Of a DNA stretch of 64,000 nucleotides, positions 53,400-63,905 are shown piece after piece. The position numbers were made by a program, and so were the translations under genes. This stretch comes from Semisulcospira habei. Lineage: Eukaryota > Mollusca > Gastropoda > Semisulcospiridae. The stretch is taken from the NCBI GenBank assembly GCA_036245525.1, contig BTPG01000005.1, positions 123,608,558 to 123,672,557 on the forward strand, in the 5' to 3' direction. Below the pieces are notes generated by a model. The model saw only the letters and a list, made by a program, of their open reading frames with translations, was not told where the DNA came from and did not search any database. How positions within the stretch are numbered: the stretch's first letter is position 1; the number at the start of each line of letters is the position of its first letter.

Positions 53400-54250
53400 C
53401 ACGGTGACAGTGCATATAAGGACCGTGTCAGAAGTGGTGAGCATCTGTTCAAGTTCTTCATGCTGGTCATCTTGTCACAGTCATCAGACAATTTTATGAT
53501 TTCTATCTGGGCCGCATTTGGTGGTTAGAACGTGTGAGGACTGCTAGCACTGATATGAAGATGCATGTTTTTAGTCACATTTCTGCTTGTTACTATAGTT
53601 TGTGCTTTAGAACTGAACAGTACCAAAAAAAACACGATGTTAAACTTATGACTATTATGGGTTTCCATACTTTTTTCCACAGTAGCGGTACCGTCTCGCA
53701 CACAAGTGTATTTTCTCTCAGGTTAGCCCGAACTTCATAACTGATCGACTGATTCCAACAATGATTTGCGCTTACAATACAGACTTTTATCAGTATTATT
53801 CAGTACATTTTAGAACATGACATTGATATTAGGCGTAACTGAGAAATAATGGCAGAACTGCACTAGTAGTGAGCTATCCGACGGGCGGCCTTAGCGCCCA
53901 ATGAGTGCCGCTGCGCCGCTAAAAATAATGACACATGTCTCAGCCTCATAATATTAACAACAACAATGAAAAGGTAATAATTAGAAAAAGTAATTTGAAC
54001 ACAAAGTAATTAGAACAATAGCATGGAAAAGACTGACACTGCAGCGCATGATAATGTCACGTTCAGACCGGCCAAGCCATTAATCACGGTCACGGGCCGC
54101 TGTTGCAGACTTTACTGGTCAATCAAGAAATCATTTGTCGGAAATACAACCAAAAGATATAACTGGTGCTGACTTATTTGTCTTGCGTGTTGTGAAAACA
54201 AATCCACTCAAAAAATCACCCAAGCCATCCGAGGAACTTAGGTACAAAGT
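53400..54250. other. no gene recognised
   Basis: 850 bp of AT-rich unique sequence. Confidence 0.45.
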
Positions 54251-54257
54251 GGGATCA

Positions 54258-54320
54258 GCAAGAGACGAATTCTCTTGAGCCTCCTAATCTGTGGCGGCTC
54301 ATGAGGATCTGTGTCTCTTG
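54258..54320. mobile_element. family B core hairpin
   Basis: gcaagagacgaattctcttg and gctcatgaggatctgtgtct, moderately diverged arms. Confidence 0.65.
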
Positions 54321-54690
54321 TAGTTAGGTGGGTTTCTTTTTTCTTTTACTTTTTTGTTTGTTTGTTTGTTTTTGTTTTTGCTCGAAAACCGAATGAAGGC
54401 GCTCACTGGATTTTGCGCAAAGTCAACCCGGCTCTGGCGAATTCAGATGCGATCATCATATATCAAATTCTGTGTAATATGTTTTCAAAATTGTTTGACG
54501 AGATACAGATCAGGAATTAGGACCCCAAACATTATAAAACCTGCCGAAGTTGAATTATGGAGCTGCAGGAGATTCACTTCTAATTCTATGGTGATCGCGA
54601 CAGGTTTACCAGTAGTCACATCCGCGCCGACACAGAAACTGCGCGTCAATCGTCATTTTCAGAGTCTGCTCGCATACGCGGCGGGAGTCA

Positions 54691-54748
54691 GCAAAAGACT
54701 TAGATTCTTATAAGCCTCGGCACTCAGCGGAATTCTATGCGTCTTGCA
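54691..54748. mobile_element. family B core hairpin, degraded
   Basis: gcaaaagacttagattctta and cggaattctatgcgtcttgc. Confidence 0.55.
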
Positions 54749-54966
54749 GATGCTGGGTGTCATGCCGATGCTTTCGGTACAGGATGGTGTATAATTATGG
54801 CGTACCGCGTAGGCTAAAACCAAACAGCGAGTTTAATTTTTTTCTTTAATCAACAGAGTGTCATCAGGCGGATAATATGTAATCTGTGTGCATCAAAGAA
54901 GTGAAAACCGCTGAAAACATTTATGTGGACGTTTGACAGTGGTATAGACACTTCTTCCAGTCTAAA

Positions 54967-55373
54967 TCACTTCACTGCCAGCGGAGTGAGAGTATGTTTC
55001 TGAAATATGCGTTAACCCATTCAGCCCTGACGCACTACAGCAGGAGATGGCTCGACCATGATAATTCAAGGGTAGTGCCAGATAAGCTTGGCGCCTGTCG
55101 GCGCCAAGCTAATCTGGCCCTACCCTTGAATTAGCATGGTCGATCTATCTCCTGCAACAGGTGCATAGTCGCTGGATGACGCCTCCGAAATTTGGGGAAT
55201 ACGTGCGCCGGGCTGAATGAGTTAATTCAACGCCAAAGGGCCCCGGCCGTCCCAGGAACATGGACACGAAGTGGTGTCAGCAAGAGACATAGATCCTCAT
55301 GAGACCCCGCTCATGAGGATCTATGCCTCTTGCATTTGAATCTGGTTTCACCTTTTTCTCGGCTGAGAAGGGG
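54967..55373. mobile_element. family B MITE split by a family A MITE
   Basis: Begins cacttcactgccagcgg after TAAA. The long arm stops at its internal TTAA, 206 bp of A follow, and the arm resumes as ttcaacgccaaagg. Core 55280-55333 has a reduced centre. Ends ggctgagaagggg at TTAA 55374-55377. Confidence 0.9.
55016..55221. mobile_element. family A MITE nested in family B
   Basis: 206 bp with TTAA at 55012-55015 and 55222-55225, the same internal B site as at 13560. Orientation relative to B is the reverse of that copy. Core ends cttggcgcctgtcggcgcca. Confidence 0.92.
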
Positions 55374-55377
55374 TTAA

Positions 55378-55800
55378 TGGCAACATTTTCTGACATCTCG
55401 TGCTTCTTTTCATAGCGAGGAGGTTTTTGTGGCGTGTACACTTGTGTTTATATCCACAAAAGATAATGAAAATCGAAGACAGCGAGCTCTCTCGGGGTCA
55501 CTTTTTATCTTCGCGAGCCGCCAATTTGTTTATACGTGCAAATGGGTTTCGAATTGACTCACAGCTAAATGCAGTTGGCGGAAGTTAGTATTCTGCGTTT
55601 GAACAAAAAGAACCTACAAGAAAAGCCAAATACAATCAGGAACCTCCAGGGAACGGTTTGTGTATTTTCTTGAGTGTTTTCAAGCATTTTTTGTGGTGTT
55701 GTTCGTGGGAGGCTGCGTTTAGAAATGGAGCAATTAGGAGAAAGAGTCTCTCTGTCTCTCTCCCGTTCTAACAATGTGCTGTACGTGTCGTTTCACCAGA
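55378..55800. other. no gene recognised
   Basis: Unique sequence; a 62-codon frame has no recognisable similarity. Confidence 0.4.
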
Positions 55801-55810
55801 TTAGATTTAA

Positions 55811-55983
55811 CCCCTTCACTGTCTGGGAAACTGTGAACACTCATTGAACTGCAAGAGGTGTAGATCCTCATGAGCCCCCGCTGTCCATGCCTCTTGCTGT
55901 GATCAATTTGTATCCATGTTTCCCTCGACGAATGTGGCTCTTTGATGTGAGATCAATGAAGATTTCAACTGCCACTCAACGGG
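55811..55983. mobile_element. family B MITE, right core arm lost
   Basis: 173 bp with TTAA on both sides (55807-55810, 55984-55987). tagatcctcatgagcccccg joins to ctgtccatgcctcttgctg, deleting most of one core arm. Confidence 0.85.
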
Positions 55984-55999
55984 TTAATTGAATCCTGTC

Positions 56000-56175
56000 G
56001 TCGAGCTTTGGCGGTTGTCCTTTGAAAAATGCTTAACAGTTTAGGTGACAGATCGACCATGATAGTTCAAGGGTGGTGCCAGAACAGCTTGGCGCCTGTA
56101 GGCGCCAAGCTATTTTGGCACCACCTTTGACTATCATGGACGATCCAAATCCTGCTGTAACCTGTATGCCAAGGC
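56000..56175. mobile_element. family A MITE
   Basis: Core gatcgaccatgatagttcaa to ttgactatcatggacgatcc, one base missing in the right arm. Right end at TTAA 56176-56179, shared with a family D fragment (56180-56215). Left end eroded. Confidence 0.75.
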
Positions 56176-56215
56176 TTAACTCAATGCAGACGTGCCGCAT
56201 ACCCAGATGCCGCGG

Positions 56216-56440
56216 GAGTCTATAAGAATCCTTGCTGACCCTATTCACATCCGTACTCCGTGTATTGACAGGGGTTATCCGGGGTTCAATTTGCCTTGTT
56301 TTCAATGGCGCATTTTTTGCGTCCACTGGCACTGAAGGGATAAAGGGCATGGACTGTCGGAGCGGTGGTTTACGGGGTATGCTGATAATCATCCGTGTCT
56401 TTTGCAGTTGGGCGGCGTTCACCATTTGCCGGCAGTGAAG
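56216..56440. mobile_element. family B outer-arm fragments
   Basis: gctgaccctattcacatccg and ggcactgaaggg are a long arm; gtgtcttttgcagttgggcg and ttgccggcagtgaag are a short arm. No complete core remains. Confidence 0.5.
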
Positions 56441-57046
56441 CGAAGGAAAGCGTGTGAACAGGTAAGGGTGCAGCGACGTGCAGCAGACATGTCGATTGAT
56501 TGAGGGTCACTCGAGGGAAAATGGCGACCTCCACTTTTGCATGGCCGTGGACGTTCCGGATCACATGGCAAATTTACCTTTCAGGGATCAATAATGGAAT
56601 CTGCATCTAAATCTAACAAGGTTTCACCCTTTCACTGCCAGCGGTCAAAAATCGCGTCTTTGATACCATCGCAAATTAAAGACGGGCTGTGAATATTAAA
56701 ACGGGTTTTATACTTCCAATATCGCCTTTCTAAATGTTCTTATCATGTCTTAAAATAATGCTGCACTAAAGATCTATGTAACTTGAATGTCGGAAAACGG
56801 AAAACGTTTCTGCTGTTTTTCTCACTTGTATGTAGGAGAGTTCTACTGACTCTCGAGCCAGGGGCCGTAGAAAACCTGTTTAGTGTGTCTACTCGCATGG
56901 ATTATACAAAGAAACGTGGAAAAGCCATTATTGTCTGAGGGCATTTTTAGCAATCAAAGCCAGCCCTAGGGCAGATCGCTTTAAACGCCAAATGAACCCA
57001 ACCATCCATGGAACTCGGATAGCAGAATCAGCAGGAGACTATCGTG
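56441..57046. other. no gene recognised
   Basis: Unique sequence. ttcaccctttcactgccagc near 56622 is an isolated B terminus. Confidence 0.4.
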
Positions 57047-57116
57047 AGCAAGAATCGAAGAACCTCATAAGCCCCCCGCATCTGCGGGTGGGCTTATGAG
57101 GTTCTTCGCCTCTTGC
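57047..57116. mobile_element. family B core hairpin, AAGAACC variant
   Basis: atcgaagaacctcataagcc and ggcttatgaggttcttcgcc: aagaacc/ggttctt and ataag/cttat are both matched, and link this copy to 48425-48623. Confidence 0.8.
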
Positions 57117-57119
57117 ACT

Positions 57120-57400
57120 TGATGATGTTCGCGTTTGTTTCCGGCTGTAAAGGAGGCTGACATGCTGCAGCAGACAAACATTACTGAAAGCGCACGCAGG
57201 AATGGAAGCCACATAAAGTGCACGCTCTCTCTCCCGACCCCACTCCCCAGCAACACCCCCCACCCACTCCCCAGCCACGACCACCACCACCCCCACCCCG
57301 ACCCCTCCACCCCACCCCACTCCCACCCCTCTCATAATGATCTGTTCGAAGATGCAATAATGACATATGATCAGTGTTCAACTCCAGGCTGCAGGGCCTC
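57120..57400. other. C/A-rich low-complexity stretch, no gene
   Basis: 57230-57335 is rich in ccccacc units and gives Pro/His or Gly/Trp frames by composition only. Confidence 0.6.
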
Positions 57401-57404
57401 TTAA

Positions 57405-57691
57405 TTCATTTAAACCCACGGCCGCATTTCCTAATATTGGATGTGTCACCTAACGACTAGTTGCAGGACATGGATCGACCATGATAGTTCATTTCAGTTC
57501 AGTCAATTATGGGATCTCTGCACACGCATCAGAAGTCTTCCCCGGAGATCATTTCGAGATTGCACCGACCTTGATAATTCAAGAGTAGTGCCAGATGAGC
57601 TTGGCGCCTAACGGCGCCAAGCTCATCTGGCACTACCCTTGAATATCAAGGTCAATTTATCTCCTCTTGTAGTGCATCGGGGCTAAATGGG
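57405..57691. mobile_element. family A MITE carrying a 75-bp insertion
   Basis: Core gatgagcttggcgcc and ggcgccaagctcatc (gag/ctc variant, as at 44532-44755). Before it, a first cgaccatgatagttcat is followed by about 75 bp of unrelated sequence, then gcaccgaccttgataattca restarts the arm. Confidence 0.7.
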
Positions 57692-57705
57692 TTTAAAATG
57701 TATAG

Positions 57706-57751
57706 GAAGAAACACGCTTAGAAATACCAGTCACAAACACAATTTATTAAT
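57706..57751. mobile_element. family L arm
   Basis: gaagaaacacgcttagaaat ... aacacaatttattaat matches the L arms at 26894. Confidence 0.6.
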
Positions 57752-57800
57752 ATTTCGGGTTAAATCCTCGTTTCAAAACAGACATACAAACGACTAAACA

Positions 57801-58142
57801 ATTTGTAAACTTTCCTTCTCGTGGGCCATCTTTTCGGTACAGACTAAGAATGTATGGAAAAACTCAACGGAGAAAGAAACACGCTTTAAAAAAGGGGGCA
57901 GTTACAACACAATTTATTAATACTATTCAAAATAGACAACCTTCTTCAAAACGGACAAACAAAACAAGTATAGAGATCAGTCGCTGATTATCTCATCGAC
58001 GAAGGAAAGTGGCAACAATAAATACTAATAAACTGTGTTGTAACTGCTTTTTCTAAACGTATTTCTTTCCTCGTTTGGGTTCTTCTATACATTCCTAGTC
58101 TATACCGAAAAGATGGCCCAAGAGAAGGAAAGTTTACAAATT
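57801..58142. repeat. family L-containing inverted repeat, arms about 130 bp
   Basis: Arm 1 (57801-57936) and arm 2 (58017-58142) share, inverted, atttgtaaactttccttctc, gggccatcttttcggta, agaaagaaacacgc and agttacaacacaatttatta. The roughly 80-bp spacer is unique. Confidence 0.8.
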
Positions 58143-58164
58143 TTACGTTTTGCATTTTACACGC

Positions 58165-58212
58165 TTGGCAGTCACCTTTTTGGCAGTCACCTTTTTGGCA
58201 GTCACCTTTTTG
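58165..58212. repeat. 16-bp minisatellite, three units
   Basis: tttttggcagtcacc repeated three times, the first unit preceded by acgc. Confidence 0.85.
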
Positions 58213-58223
58213 CTCTGGATTAA

Positions 58224-58402
58224 CCCACTCAGCCCTGACCCACTACAGCAGGAGATGGGCCGACCATGATAATTCAAGGGTAGTGCCAGATTAGCTTGGC
58301 GCCTGTCGGCGCCAAGCTAATCCGGCACTGCCCTTGAATTATCATGGTCGATCCATGTCCTGCAACAGGTGCATGGTCGTTAGATGACGCCTCCAACATT
58401 TT
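58224..58402. mobile_element. family A MITE, right end truncated
   Basis: Starts after TTAA 58220-58223 with cccactcagccctgac. Perfectly formed core (cttggcgcctgtcggcgcca); ends at tccaacattttgaataat without its terminus. Confidence 0.82.
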
Positions 58403-58549
58403 GAATAATTTAAGAATGTATAGCACATTTTCCTCTCGTGCTGTAGAGACTGCAACACAACAATTCGACTGATTGACCGTTGTTGACTGCAAAGCTGACG
58501 ATGCCGCTCCAGCGAAAAAAAAAAAGACGCACAGCCACACGAATTTTAA

Positions 58550-58728
58550 CACATTCTAGCCCAGGTCCGAAATCCCCCAATTTTAAACTTGCCCTCTGAA
58601 GCACTGCATTACAATTCCGGCTAGAGACGGATTAAGCATGAAAGTTCAAGGTTGGTGCCAGAATAGCACCACCCTTGAACTGCCACGCTCGATCCATGTC
58701 TCGCCGTGGGGTATCGGAGCTGAATGAG
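58550..58728. mobile_element. family A MITE, hairpin tip deleted
   Basis: TTAA at 58546-58549 and 58729-58732. The arms run ggttggtgccagaata then gcaccacccttgaac, so the agcttggcgcc tip is missing on both sides. Confidence 0.82.
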
Positions 58729-58927
58729 TTAAACCGAACGGTACCGCCAGTAGGAGTGAAGGTGTTGATGGCGTCTGCCTTACTTGGCCATCTTAGGTTT
58801 GAAACATTTATGAAGCTTTAGGGCTCAGTGCTTTCCAGTTGTTTTACGCCGACCACAAAAAAATCAATCCGAAAAAACAATGGTTCATTTGTAGGCTATC
58901 TGATTTTTGTTCTCTAGGAGCATGAAT

Positions 58928-58929
<2 letters not shown>

Positions 58930-58958
<29 letters not shown>

Positions 58959-58960
58959 CA
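58930..58960. repeat. poly-T tract
   Basis: About 27 T residues. Confidence 0.95.
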
Positions 58961-59179
58961 TTAAGTGTTTACTAGGAAGCCAACGAACTCAGGGGCGTAG
59001 GAACCGGTAGGGGGCAGGACCTTTCCTCTCACCGCCCCCACCCCACCCCCCACCCCCGAAAAAAACGTCTGAAAGATAAATATTTCTGGAAAAAAATAAA
59101 TCATGTGGATTTTCTTTTTTTAATTTTTGGGGAATTTGATTTTTTTTCGATGCTGGTCAATTATGGCCTCGATCTTTCA

Positions 59180-59191
59180 ACCCCCCCCCCC

Positions 59192-59226
<35 letters not shown>
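59180..59226. repeat. poly-C plus (CA)n
   Basis: 14 C residues, then about 28 bp of CA, then ccacccc-type repeats. Confidence 0.95.
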
Positions 59227-59228
<2 letters not shown>

Positions 59229-59439
59229 CACCCCACCCACACCCCACTTCCATGGAAAAATATCTCCCTACGCTGCTGGAGATGACAGCCTTTTACTTAA
59301 CAATTATGTTCAAAAAAGGAAATTTTAAAAAAGTAAAAGGGGATGGGGGGGGGGGGGAAGGAGCGTCAGGAAAAAAACAAAACAGCAGAGATGAGAAATT
59401 TGGACTCCAGCCCATTCAACCGAATTGACACACTTCAGC

Positions 59440-59495
59440 GGTATATTAATCGGTCGTGCTAGTACAAAGGTAGTGCCAAAAATATTTTGGCGCCT
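59440..59495. mobile_element. family A fragment
   Basis: cggtcgtgctagtacaaagg and tagtgccaaaaatattttgg then cgcctct; a single degraded arm. Confidence 0.4.
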
Positions 59496-59634
59496 CTAAT
59501 AGCCCATTGATGTTTGATGTCAGGCCGGAGTGGCGACAGCAGCACACGCACACTGCCTCACGTAGAATTTTTCGCTTAACTATGCATGAGTAACTCCCTC
59601 TCTCCGAGGAGTGGCTGGAACCGATCTCACTTAA

Positions 59635-59704
59635 CAAGACTAGAGGCATATATTTTCATGAGCGCCTGCGACAGCAGGGGTTCATGAGAATCTATGCCTC
59701 TTGC
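59635..59704. mobile_element. family B core hairpin
   Basis: gaggcatatattttcatgag and ttcatgagaatctatgcctc with gcgcctgcgacagcagggg. Confidence 0.7.
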
Positions 59705-60220
59705 AGAAAGTGTCCGGATGGAAGACTAGACATTTCAAAAGCAAAGTACCGTCGCTATTCTCCGTGCAAAAACGATTCAAAAGAGAATTCATTCGGAAAT
59801 TATGCGCGCGCAAGAGAGGAAGTATGGAAATTATGCGCGCGCAAGGTAGCAAACCTAATAAACAACAGTTTTTTTCCTTCCGGTTTCCTACATCAAAGAC
59901 TGGCATGGATTTTTCGAGTGGGGCACCTGTAATCTTTTTTTCTGGCTTCTGAATTGCCTTTGAAATCAGAATGAACAGACACTACAAACCAATCAGGGTG
60001 CTCCACATTCCACAATCAAAAACTGTTCAATTAAGCAACTATCGCTAATCGAAAGTTCGGAAAGAGAGACGCATTGTTTATTTGCAAATGTAAAGGTTGA
60101 TATCTGATCAAAGATCGAAGGCAAACATTCCGCTTTTTGGTATGAATTCAGAACACTGTTTACAAAACAAAGGCAACAAAAGTGAAAAAGATATTCATCA
60201 CAGAGTACAATACAAATGAG
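59705..60220. other. no gene recognised
   Basis: Includes a 30-bp direct repeat (gaaattatgcgcgcgcaag at 59797 and 59828). Otherwise unique. Confidence 0.5.
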
Positions 60221-60221
60221 G

Positions 60222-60293
60222 GCAAGCGATAGGCATAGATCTTCATGGGCCCCCGCAGGCTTGCGGGGGCCCATGATGATCTATGCCTCTTGC
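60222..60293. mobile_element. family B core hairpin, CATGGG variant
   Basis: catagatcttcatgggcccc and ggggcccatgatgatctatg. catgggc/gcccatg replaces catgagc/gctcatg in both arms. Confidence 0.85.
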
Positions 60294-60416
60294 GTTTTCT
60301 GAACAAACGTGTGTGCCTTTTTACTTTCAAACTCAGAAACACGCTTTTCATAGCGATGCCTGAAAACATGACGTTCACGGGTCGACCACAGATGACTATT
60401 AATACAGGTGTGGCCA

Positions 60417-60484
60417 GCAAGAGGCATAGATCCTCATGAGCCCTCGCCTGCAGGCGGGGGCTCATGAGGATCTGTGCTTCTTGC
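60417..60484. mobile_element. family B core hairpin
   Basis: gcatagatcctcatgagccc and gggctcatgaggatctgtgc; centre tcgcctgcaggcggg. Confidence 0.8.
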
Positions 60485-60687
60485 GAATCGTGTTTTGTTG
60501 TAGAAGCGTTGCCAGGAAATCGGCCCGATAATGCCTAATGAAACAAGTTGTGCTACAAGTAAATCCTTTTTGGCACTGATCGGCAGAGATCGTGAACACA
60601 CAAAGAAAGATCCGCTTAGCAAAGTCCTGATGGCTTTCACCTTCTTAGCAACAGAGATGCAAAGAAGATGAAGGGTGGCTTATATCA

Positions 60688-60759
60688 GCAGGAGGCACAG
60701 ATTCTCATGAGCCCCTGCAGCTCCGCTGCATGGGCTCATGAGATTCTATTCCTCTTGTA
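60688..60759. mobile_element. family B core hairpin
   Basis: ggcacagattctcatgagcc and ggctcatgagattctattcc; centre cctgcagctccgctgcatg. Confidence 0.7.
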
Positions 60760-60825
60760 AGATGGTCGGTTACAAAACTGCCACATCCTTGCCGTTAGCA
60801 ACAGACCCATATCTCTTTGTTAATT

Positions 60826-60828
<3 letters not shown>

Positions 60829-60907
<79 letters not shown>
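60829..60907. repeat. (CT)n microsatellite
   Basis: About 78 bp of CT followed by nine T residues. Confidence 0.97.
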
Positions 60908-60916
<9 letters not shown>

Positions 60917-61031
60917 GGTCCGACCCTGAGAAAATATTCGAGTTTATAAAGGTGAAAAAAAAAATGTTAAACGTTTGGAGCTAAACGTCTTTGTCCACCG
61001 CGGGTAACTGAACACGATCTAAGCACATTTT

Positions 61032-61108
61032 GACCCCACCTGGATCGAACCCGCTATTTATCAGAAGAGAGTCTAACGCTCTGCCATTTCAGCTGCCGGG
61101 CTCTCCGA
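61032..61108 (-). mobile_element. tRNA-like SINE head or tRNA pseudogene
   Basis: On the minus strand: gctgaaatggcagagcg (A-box-like) and gcgggttcgatcc (B box) about 35 bp apart. The acceptor ends do not pair, so it is not a functional tRNA. Confidence 0.6.
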
Positions 61109-61145
61109 CAGCAGTAATCATGGATCCACATGAGCCCCCTAAAGC

Positions 61146-62079
61146 TGAAACCTATGTGACATACCTCAAGCCCGAGGTACGGAGTTCAGTTAGTCTCTAC
61201 ACTGAAACCGGTGCCGACTCAGTAGTTCTGAAAGGTGTTGCCTTTGCTTTGATGTCAGCTACTCTGGTATTTTGTGGCATCCGAGGGATTATCCTGTAAG
61301 GAAGATAAATCAAATGACTTTGTGTCAGTGCGCTCAGAACAGCAGCGTGCCACGGAGAATCATCGTAAAGACGACCATACCTCAAAACTCCACCCACCTT
61401 CCCGAAGACGAAGCGTTTGAAAGGGGGCATAATTATTGCCCGAATAAGCCCGTTATTACTTTATCCCTAGCGTGGTCATGCTTTGCGCCACACCGGTTGT
61501 CTCCCTCGAGTCGCTGCCACAGCAGCGAATCGGGGGCGACAACCAGTGTGTCCTTGAGCCCTCAAATCCCGCTGCCTTCCCCCCAGTACAAAGAATGACG
61601 GTGGTGTTTTGGGGACTCAGTCAAGATGAAAGCGCTGTCGAGCGATTCACCGTTAAACGCAAACAGGTCATTACTTCACAGACTGGTGTAAAGAAATGTG
61701 TTTTACCATGCCATTTGTCAATTTACACTACGTATTTGTTCGGTACACTGTCAAAGTTAGTTATTGGGCTTAAACGCCGTGCAGACGACAAGACGAGCAT
61801 CTCAGGGCAGTGCACAGCCTAAAAGAATATCAGAAAAAATAAATTCTGTATATTGTTATGCATGGTGATTCAAACGCATTTCTCTATGTTAGCCTGTGAA
61901 TTTGCTTCGTTCTGAGGACGGTTCTGACGCGCCAGTTGCGGGAGACAAATCGATCCTGTAAGCTCAAGGGTACGTCTCATTATCAAGTTGAATTGGAATG
62001 TGAAACACTGACATCTCGTAGGCACTGCGTGAGAGTATTTGCAGTCTTTCGTCTATAAAATAGATTGATAGGGTTATGG
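61146..62079. other. no gene recognised
   Basis: The longest frames (107-116 codons near 61272-61822) lack any recognisable domain. A weak A-like stretch (gggagacaaatcgatcctgt) lies near 61940. A real exon cannot be excluded. Confidence 0.4.
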
Positions 62080-62083
62080 TTAA

Positions 62084-62302
62084 CCCTTATCATTCGGAGT
62101 ACACCAGTGTGTGAAATAAGTTTGACTACAATAGTTCAAGGGTAGTGCCAGAATAGCTTGGCGCCTCTAGGCGCCAAGCTATTCTGGCACTACCCTTGAA
62201 CTAAAGTCATTGGTTTATATCCTTATCTGTAAGTACTATAATGTAGCTTGCATACGGCAGCGTACAAATTTGAAGCTTTTAGCCTCAGTATGCGGAATCG
62301 GG
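62084..62302. mobile_element. family A MITE, AAAGC subfamily
   Basis: 219 bp with TTAA at 62080-62083 and 62303-62306. The opposite-orientation sister of 40700-40915. Core ttcaagggtagtgccagaat to its inverse pairs without mismatch through gcgcctctaggcgc. Confidence 0.92.
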
Positions 62303-62424
62303 TTAAAGGCACAACCAGCGCAAACAGCGCGCAAGGGGCATTTGGACACGACATTAATTTTTCAATAGCCAGTAATTGCCTGTCGTAGTCATAACAGCTT
62401 TGTTTGAGCTATTATAGCCCCATG

Positions 62425-62451
62425 CAACAACAACAACAACAACAACAACAA
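62425..62451. repeat. (CAA)n microsatellite
   Basis: Nine CAA units. Confidence 0.95.
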
Positions 62452-62473
62452 TTTAAAAACATTTGTGACTGGA

Positions 62474-62536
62474 GCTGGTCTGTGATTCTGGACCTTACGG
62501 CTTCTAGCCGTAAGGTCCAAAGTCACGAACCAGCAC
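62474..62536. mobile_element. family F foldback MITE, intact
   Basis: gctggtctgtgattctggac and gtccaaagtcacgaaccagc pair around cttacggcttctagccgtaa. Reference copy for the family. Confidence 0.85.
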
Positions 62537-62679
62537 ACGGTAGACGACCGGCCAAGGATGGCGAACCGATGCACTCTGGCAGGCAGCCGCGCATTGTGTA
62601 CATTGCCATGGGTAATGGTTTGTGAGAGCAACCCTGCCCTAACGATCCGTGAAATGACTGTTCAGTCAGTCCTGATGGG

Positions 62680-62715
62680 AAAAGGTCATCGGGCCGAGGC
62701 CCAAGGACCTTTTGC
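62680..62715. mobile_element. family E remnant
   Basis: gggaaaaggtcatcgggccg and ggcccaaggaccttttgctc, a short surviving stem. Confidence 0.45.
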
Positions 62716-63081
62716 TCAACAGGAGAAAACATGCGAACGTGTTTGTGACAATAGAGTAGAGCAAGCTGTCTCAGTCGGAATAAACACATCGCAAAGGCCT
62801 GCGAGTGGCAGCGCTGACCGGTCGTCAACTACATAGTTGCGTATTTTTTAGAGAGAGCCATCAGTGTGTTTTAGTTACTGGTCTAGTCACTTTATTTGTT
62901 TTCGTCTGCACAGCGGACCGATTCTCATGAGTTTTAGCAGGGAAACAAAATCATTCAGTTGTAAGGAAATACTGCCAGCAGACTGTTACTGATCTGCACG
63001 TAATGTGTGACATGGATATCTGTTCACCACTTCAGTACAGCGCAGGCGTAGGGTGCGCCGAGATGGTGCCAGAGTGTTCAT

Positions 63082-63085
<4 letters not shown>

Positions 63086-63153
<68 letters not shown>
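63086..63153. repeat. (CT)n then (CA)n microsatellite
   Basis: About 53 bp of CT passing into 14 bp of CA. Confidence 0.97.
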
Positions 63154-63154
<1 letters not shown>

Positions 63155-63407
63155 ACACCTGAGGTTCAGACAATGCAACACTGAATCCCTATTTGATTTG
63201 TTTCGAGGTTGGATGACTAACGCCTCGCAGCCCCCCCCCCCCCACCCCCTCCCCACCCCTTCACTTGCACACGCACAACCCTCGCCTGCCCACATGTTTA
63301 CGTTTTCGGAGTCGGAAGGTGGACTGTAGCAGGCTGGACCGGGCGTGTAACCTATGCTTACCTGCGCCCCCTTCTCCGTCCAACCCCCCTAATCCCCCTC
63401 CCTCCCA

Positions 63408-63441
63408 CGGCCGCAGGGGCTTATGAGAATCTATGCCTCTT
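63408..63441. mobile_element. family B half core
   Basis: gcaggggcttatgagaatct then atgcctcttgg; the partner arm is absent. Confidence 0.55.
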
Positions 63442-63790
63442 GGTTGTACAGTTTTTCTTATACCGACTAACTTTAGCATCGGACACACGCGATATTCTAT
63501 TGATTCGCATCCCACTGACCCTAGTATAAACAACCAATCTTCTGACAAGGTAAAATGAAAGTGCACCATCCGGATCTGCTGAAATGCACCTACAAACAGA
63601 CGAAGCCACAGGGGTTATTCTTAAGATGGAATAGCCCTCTGGAGGCTAATAATCAGCCAGTCACTGAGCATTGGTGTGACGGCCATTGTATCTATATCGA
63701 CCACTCGGGATCCATTGCGGCATGGATATATTTCTTATTGCCTCCGAGTTTGGCCGCAATGAGAACTTGTGTGGTCACTGCAGTCAAAAC
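63442..63790. other. no gene recognised
   Basis: Unique sequence apart from a short inverted pair (gatccattgcggcatggata, tttggccgcaatgag). Confidence 0.4.
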
Positions 63791-63795
63791 GTTTA

Positions 63796-63905
63796 CTCGT
63801 TCAAGGCGTCCCGCATCAATAGCTGCGAAAGTGTCGTTTAGAGTTGCCAGCGGGCAACTCTACACGACACTTTTGCAGCTATTGATGCGCAGCGCCTTGA
63901 ATGAG
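63796..63905. mobile_element. 110-bp foldback with TTTA target duplication
   Basis: TTTA at 63792-63795 and 63906-63909. Ends ctcgttcaaggcg and cgccttgaatgag, like family D and A termini. Arms cgcatcaatagctgcgaaag and cttttgcagctattgatgcg; tip gagttgccagcgggcaactc. The interior is unlike family D. Confidence 0.88.

Noticed and set aside
57039..57404. Gly/Trp-rich and Pro/His-rich frames
   Set aside because: They come from a CCCCACC-type low-complexity stretch.
61030..61822. Frames of 89-116 codons that could be exons
   Set aside because: No recognised domain, no matched splice sites, and the first overlaps a tRNA-like SINE head. Kept only as an unassigned stretch.
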